From Streptomyces sp. CB02959 (GTDB lineage Bacteria; Actinomycetota; Actinomycetes; Streptomycetales; Streptomycetaceae), in contig NZ_NNBP01000020.1 of NCBI RefSeq assembly GCF_002803155.1, forward strand, positions 1-64,000: a DNA stretch of 64,000 nt, given 5' to 3'. The translations under genes were made by a program, and so were the position numbers. Under the pieces are notes generated by a model, which did no database searches, had not been told where the DNA came from, and saw nothing but the letters and a program-made list of their open reading frames with translations. Of this stretch, positions 60,140-64,000 are shown piece by piece (position 1 is the first letter of the stretch; every line of letters begins with the position of its first letter).

Positions 60140-61288
60140 TCAGGAGATGGCGCTGCGCAGTTCGGCGAGATCGAGCTGTTCGGTCTCGTCGTGCGCGGTC
60201 AGGTCGATGACCTCACCGGCGCCGTGCGTCGTCTCCCCGTCGGTGGTCGCGCCACCGGACGCCGCGCCGTGGGACGGCTCGTCGCCGTCCGCGGCGGCGG
60301 TCCCGTCGGCGGCCGGCGGAAGCGCCGCGCGGGCCTCCGCACGCGCCGACTGCTCGGCGACCGCCTCGTCGCCGACGACGTCCGCCAGGTCCTCCTCCAG
60401 CGGGGCGGCCAGCTGGTGGTGCGGCACGTTGGTGTTGCCGAAGAAGTCGAAGCCGCCCAGCGTGCGGGGCACGGCCGGGCGGGGCGGGGCGATCGCGGCG
60501 GCGGCCGGCACCGGGCGGAGCTCGGGTCCGCCCACCCCCTGCGCGACGGCCGCCCCGGTCTTCCCCTGGGCGTCGGCCTCGGGCTTCCCCTGGCCGGTCG
60601 CCTCGGACTTCCCCTGGGCGTGCGTGCCGTCCTGGCCGGAGCCCTGGGCGGCGGTGCGCTGCCGGGCGGCGTTGCGGGCCAGCTCGCGCAGGGCCCGGTC
60701 CGCCTGCGCGAACGTGGCGACCGGACGGGCCGCGGAAGGGTCGTCCGCGCCCTGGGCGGCCGGTGCGGGGCGGCCGCCGCCGGTCGCCGGCTCGCGCCGG
60801 GCCGGGACGAGCTCGCCGCCGGAGGACGACTGCCCGGCCTCGATGGCGAGCAGCCGACGGCCCTCCAGGGCACTGGCCCGCTCGGTCTCGGCGGTGGCGT
60901 AACGGCGCAGCAGGGCGGCGTGTTCGCTGCGCAGTCTGGCGAGTTCGGCGCGCTTGGCGCGGAGTTTGGCGTCCAGGGCGGCGCGGATCTCGCGCGACTC
61001 CTCGACGTCCGTCTCCAGTTCTGCGACCCGCTCCTCGGTGCGCCACTCGTCCCGCGCCCGGGCCCGGGTCAGCTCGGCGACCCGCTTGCCGGCCTTGCGG
61101 TCCCAAGTGCGCAGCAGGACGGCGCCGGTGACCGCGGCGGCCGCGGCACCGGCGGCGAGCACCCGTTGCACGAGGTCGTCGCCGACGAACCATGCGCCCG
61201 TGGCGCAGGCAAGTGACGCACCGGCGACCGTCGTGGGAGGAAGCAGCCGGTGGAGGGGTGGGGAATGGCGGTGGCGTCCTCGTGGCAT
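60140..61288 (-). CDS. membrane protein with coiled coil, unknown function
   Basis: 382 aa. Two short hydrophobic segments (TTVAGASLACATGAWFVGDDL and VLAAGAAAAAVTGAVLL, about 18-62) precede a charged coiled coil (about 65-150: VAELTRARARDEWRTEERVAELETDVEESREIRAALDAKLRAKRAELARLRSEHAALLRRYATAETERAS). The rest is low-complexity, with QGKSEATGQGKPEADAQGK repeats and an acidic C-terminus. A short block, RTLGGFDFFGNTNVP, looks ordered. ATG 61288 follows TAAGTT by 7 bases. It could be a membrane-tethered scaffold; no family is recognised. Confidence 0.75.
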   Translation of the reverse strand: MPRGRHRHSPPLHRLLPPTTVAGASLACATGAWFVGDDLVQRVLAAGAAAAAVTGAVLLRTWDRKAGKRVAELTRARARDEWRTEERVAELETDVEESREIRAALDAKLRAKRAELARLRSEHAALLRRYATAETERASALEGRRLLAIEAGQSSSGGELVPARREPATGGGRPAPAAQGADDPSAARPVATFAQADRALRELARNAARQRTAAQGSGQDGTHAQGKSEATGQGKPEADAQGKTGAAVAQGVGGPELRPVPAAAAIAPPRPAVPRTLGGFDFFGNTNVPHHQLAAPLEEDLADVVGDEAVAEQSARAEARAALPPAADGTAAADGDEPSHGAASGGATTDGETTHGAGEVIDLTAHDETEQLDLAELRSAIS

Positions 61289-61295
61289 GGCCAGA

Positions 61296-61301
61296 AACTT
61301 A
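61296..61301 (-). promoter_or_regulatory. -10 box of a leaderless promoter (coiled-coil gene)
   Basis: TAAGTT on the minus strand, 7 bases before ATG 61288. Confidence 0.45.
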
Positions 61302-61352
61302 CCGTGCGTGCGAGACCTATGGGGCCCCGCATACGGATCCGTTTCCCGCTGG

Positions 61353-62318
61353 TTACTTCTTGACCAGTCCCTTGGACTCCAAATACGCCTGCGCCACATC
61401 GGCGGGCTTCAACCGCTCGGCATCGACCTTGCGGTTCAAGTTGATCAAGTCCTCGGTCGTGAGCACGCTCGTGATCTTGTTGAGAGCGGTCTCGATCTCC
61501 TTGCCGCCGGCCTTCTCTGCATTCAGCACCGGCACCACATTGTCGGCGTTCTGCAGCTTCTTGTCGTCCTGGAGAAGCACCAGTCCGAAGTTGTCGAGAG
61601 TGGCGTCCGTGGTCGTGGTGAGCACCAGTTGGTCGGTGCCGTCCTTGACCGCCTGCTTGGCCTGCGGGGTCCCCACGCCCTTGGGATCGATGCTCTCGAC
61701 GGCGATGCCGTAGGTGTTCTCCAGGCCGGGCTTGCAGAACACCCGCGTCTCGCACTCCTCGCCCGCGGCGAGTTTGACCTTCTCCTTCGAACGCCCCAGG
61801 TCGGAGAGTGTCTTCAGCTTGTGCTCGGCGGCGAATTCCGCTGTGACCGCGAACGCGTTCTGGTCGGTGGCCGCGCCCGCCGTCAGCACCTTCAGACCGC
61901 GCGGCTCGGCGAGCTTCTTGAGCTCCGCCACCGTCTTGCCGATGTCGCTGGACGCCACGGGCTTCGCCTTGGCGCCGTTCTTCTTCGCGTTGAGGAATTC
62001 CGCGAGGGTGGAGGCATATTCCGGAACGACGTCGATCTGGCCCTTCTCCAGGGCCGGTTCATACAGCTCGCGATTGGTCAGCGTCTGCACCCGCGGCTGG
62101 TAACCGGCATCGGCGAGGACCCGCGAATAGATCTCGGCGAGCACCTTCGACTCGGTGAAACCGGCCGAGCCGATGACGATCTCGCCCTTCCCGCCGCCCT
62201 TGCTCCGGCCGCCCTTCTCCTCCAGGCTCTGCCCGCCGCACGCGGCCAGCCCGATCGCCAGCGCCACCACGGTCCCGGCGGCGAGCGCGGTACGCACCGC
62301 GCGTGCTGTGCTGCTCAT
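61353..62318 (-). CDS. glycine betaine/choline-type ABC transporter substrate-binding lipoprotein (OsmF/OpuC-like)
   Basis: 321-aa lipoprotein: hydrophobic TVVALAIGLAAC with lipobox, then the OpuAC fold (IVIGSAGFTESKVLAEIYSRVLADAGY, LEKGQIDVVPEYASTLAEF, LTTTTDATLDNFGLVLLQDD, ITSVLTTEDLINLNRKVD). It probably captures choline, betaine or a related quaternary amine. ATG 62318 is preferred: GGAG lies 9 bases upstream, while the ATG 15 bases earlier overlaps that site. It follows the two permease genes, with 24 bases between its start and the stop of the second. Confidence 0.92.
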   Translation of the reverse strand: MSSTARAVRTALAAGTVVALAIGLAACGGQSLEEKGGRSKGGGKGEIVIGSAGFTESKVLAEIYSRVLADAGYQPRVQTLTNRELYEPALEKGQIDVVPEYASTLAEFLNAKKNGAKAKPVASSDIGKTVAELKKLAEPRGLKVLTAGAATDQNAFAVTAEFAAEHKLKTLSDLGRSKEKVKLAAGEECETRVFCKPGLENTYGIAVESIDPKGVGTPQAKQAVKDGTDQLVLTTTTDATLDNFGLVLLQDDKKLQNADNVVPVLNAEKAGGKEIETALNKITSVLTTEDLINLNRKVDAERLKPADVAQAYLESKGLVKK

Positions 62319-62342
62319 GGAATTCCACTCCATCCGTTCGGA

Positions 62343-63080
62343 TCAGGTCGGTTGAGACGTCTCGGTCCGGCTCCGGGCCGGGGCCGGGGTCTTCGCGGGC
62401 TGCCCGCGCCGCCGCCCCCGCATCGGGTCGAAGGCGCGGTCCACCAGCACCAGCGCCCCCTCCACCACCAGGGCCAGCAGCGCCACCAGCACCGCTCCGG
62501 CGACCACCTGCGCGGTGTCGTAATTGCCGAACCCGGCGGTGATGATCCGGCCCAGCCCCCCGCCACCGGCCAGCGCGGCCAGCGTCGCCGTGGCCACCAC
62601 CTGGACCGCGGCCGACCGCAGGCCCGTCATGATCAGCGGATAGGCGAGCGGTATCTCCACCCGCCGCAGCAGCTGCGGGCCCGACATCCCCATCCCCCGG
62701 GCCGCCTCGACCACATCGCGGTCCGCCTCCCGGATACCCAGATAGACGTTGGTCAGCAGCGGCGGCACCGCGAACAGCACCAGCGCGATGACCGTCGGCC
62801 AGTCACCGTGCGTCCCCAGCGGGCTCAGCGTCAGCAGCACCAGGACCGCGAACGTCGGCACCGCGCGCCCCACATTGGAGACGTTGACCGCCAACGCCCC
62901 GCCCTTGCCGATGTGGCCCAGCCACAGCGCCACCGGCAGCGCTATCAGGCAGGACAGGAGCAGGCACAGCCCGCTCAGCCAGAGGTGCTCGCCGAGGCGG
63001 TGCCACACCCCTTTCTCCCCCGCCCAGTTGGCGGCCGTGGCCAGCCACTGCCAGGCCCCCGTGATCGCGTCCACGCTCAC
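62343..63080 (-). CDS. ABC transporter permease (OpuB/OsmY-type), second subunit
   Basis: 245-aa inner-membrane permease with about six membrane segments and the EAA loop EADRDVVEAARGMGMSGPQLLRRVEIPLAYPLIMTGLR that contacts the ATPase. GTG 63080 overlaps the stop of the upstream permease gene (GTGA), so translation is coupled. With the binding protein it forms a choline/betaine-type importer; the ATPase gene is not in this window and is presumably just beyond the right edge or elsewhere. A basic C-terminal tail (RGRRRGQPAKTPAPARSR) is extra. Confidence 0.92.
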   Translation of the reverse strand: MSVDAITGAWQWLATAANWAGEKGVWHRLGEHLWLSGLCLLLSCLIALPVALWLGHIGKGGALAVNVSNVGRAVPTFAVLVLLTLSPLGTHGDWPTVIALVLFAVPPLLTNVYLGIREADRDVVEAARGMGMSGPQLLRRVEIPLAYPLIMTGLRSAAVQVVATATLAALAGGGGLGRIITAGFGNYDTAQVVAGAVLVALLALVVEGALVLVDRAFDPMRGRRRGQPAKTPAPARSRTETSQPT

Positions 63081-63853
63081 CCCACCGCCTTCGCCACGGC
63101 CGCCCCGCGCCGCATCCGGCGCCCCCCGGACCGCGCCCGCGTCCACGGCGTCAGCAGCCGCTGCAGCCCCAGCAGGAGTAGGTCCGCCACCAGCGCCAGC
63201 AGCACGCACAGCACCGACGCGGTCAGCACCTCCGCCTTGAAGAAGCCCTCCATGCCGCTGGCTATCAGATTGCCCAGCCCGCCGTAGCCGACGACCGAGC
63301 CGATCGTCGTCATCGCCACCGTCGAGACCGTGGCGATCCGCACGCCCGCCACCAACGCGGGCAGCGCGAGCGGGAGTTCCACCTCGAACAGCAGCCGCGC
63401 CGGGCCGTACCCCATCCCGCGGGCGGCCTCCCGCACCTCGGCGGGCACCCCCTCCAGGCCGGCGAGGATGTTGCGCACCAGGATCGTCAGCGAATACAGC
63501 ACCAGGCCCGTGACGACCACCGCCGGAGAGACCCCGAAGACCGGGGTCAGCAGCGCGAACATCGCCAGCGACGGCACCGTGTACAGCACCGTCGTCAGCC
63601 CCAGGACCGGCCCCGCGACGCCCCGCCGGTGCCGGGCCAGCAGCGCCAGCGGAAAGGCGACCAGCAGCCCGAGCAGCACCGACACCACCGTGATGCCGAC
63701 GTGCTGGAGCGTGGCGTCCACCAACTCCTGGCTCCGGGTGCGGAGGTACTCCCCGCAGATCCAGTCGTTGCGCTCCAGGCAGCCGGGCCCGCCGCCCTGC
63801 GCCATGGCCTGAGCGCTCGTCAGCACCTCCGCCGCACGCGTCGGCACCTCCAC
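63077..63853 (-). CDS. ABC transporter permease (OpuB/OsmW-type), first subunit
   Basis: 258-aa permease. A periplasmic N-terminal stretch (GGGPGCLERNDWICGEYLRTRSQE) is followed by about six membrane segments with the EAA motif PAEVREAARGMGYGPARLLFEVELPLALPALVAGVR. It forms a heterodimer with the next gene product, whose EAA loop is closely similar. The start is taken at GTG 63853 because GGAGG lies 8 bases upstream; GTG 63862 in the same frame overlaps that site. It is the first recognisable gene of the transporter operon at the right edge. Confidence 0.9.
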   Translation of the reverse strand: MEVPTRAAEVLTSAQAMAQGGGPGCLERNDWICGEYLRTRSQELVDATLQHVGITVVSVLLGLLVAFPLALLARHRRGVAGPVLGLTTVLYTVPSLAMFALLTPVFGVSPAVVVTGLVLYSLTILVRNILAGLEGVPAEVREAARGMGYGPARLLFEVELPLALPALVAGVRIATVSTVAMTTIGSVVGYGGLGNLIASGMEGFFKAEVLTASVLCVLLALVADLLLLGLQRLLTPWTRARSGGRRMRRGAAVAKAVG

Positions 63854-64000
63854 CGCCGTCACCTCCCCCGCTCGCCGATACCGTGGTGACTGTCTGCGAC
63901 CCTAACCCCCACCACTGACAATCACCTCGGCCCGGCATCCACCCGCAACACCGCGTTCACGGCACCCGCGCACGGCACGTACACAATGGGGGCCGTCCAC

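Noticed and set aside
63922..64000. C-terminal end of a truncated minus-strand gene (possible ABC ATPase) at the right edge
   Set aside because: A 25-codon open frame ends at 63922, in the right place for the missing ATPase gene, but the residues match no recognisable ATPase terminus. Sequence beyond the edge would decide.

Overview
This is a chromosomal segment of a Streptomyces or close relative. The DNA is GC-rich (about 70% or more by eye) with strong third-position G/C bias and frequent GTG starts. Gene content and order match, from memory, the S. coelicolor stretch running roughly from SCO3334 (second trpS) through disA, sigE-cseABC, clpC-lsr2 and nadBC-panC to the orphan nuoD2. No rRNA, tRNA, CRISPR array, insertion sequence or prophage gene was recognised. 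The window is core chromosome with a few accessory insertions.

1-12.7 kb: an auxiliary tryptophanyl-tRNA synthetase gene sits behind a leader peptide with two tandem Trp codons and a classical attenuator. It is followed by proC, an M1-type lipoprotein peptidase, an ECF41 sigma factor, a methyltransferase, a TIM-barrel hydrolase-like protein, a small membrane protein, an SH3 protein, a Ser/Thr kinase with a PQQ-type sensor, and ilvD. 12.9-25.5 kb: a sugar-isomerase-like protein, Ppx/GppA, a Cys-rich protein, a one-chain sigma/anti-sigma/BACON-like fusion, radA, disA (c-di-AMP synthase), an epimerase, a secreted Ig-like protein, a PAP2 phosphatase, an FMN-binding protein and mutY (radA, disA and mutY form a genome-integrity group).

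25.5-34.7 kb: the cell-envelope stress operon sigE-cseA-cseB-cseC, with a repeat-rich, hairpin-containing spacer after sigE; a whiJ-type cluster (RsbW-like ATPase, small protein, XRE/DUF5753 regulator, DUF397 protein); a divergent TetR/MFS efflux pair with a large inverted repeat between them; and an M23 peptidase. 34.7-43.6 kb: a NACHT/STAND NTPase with an LRR-like, compositionally distinct C-terminal half (the best defence candidate), clpC, an SCO3374-family protein, lsr2, an ArgA-like acetyltransferase and a BlaI-type regulator.

43.7-50.8 kb: two small hypothetical genes and a tightly overlapping cofactor operon, DUF2520-panC-nadB-nadC-coaX, joining NAD and CoA synthesis. 51-64 kb: a threonine-aldolase-like enzyme; a DUF5937/ArsR regulator with a perfect 12-bp inverted-repeat operator; a GH75 chitosanase with a CsnR-type operator; a NarL-type two-component system whose kinase and regulator genes are separated by a repeat-rich ORF; an NDUFAF7/MidA-type methyltransferase next to an orphan nuoD2; a coiled-coil membrane protein; and a choline/betaine-type ABC importer (binding protein and two permeases) running off the right edge.

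A recurring feature is the leaderless promoter: about 17 genes have a TANNNT-like -10 box ending 6-8 bases before the start codon and no Shine-Dalgarno sequence. Convergent genes are regularly separated by perfect long-stem hairpins without U tracts, as is usual in actinobacteria.
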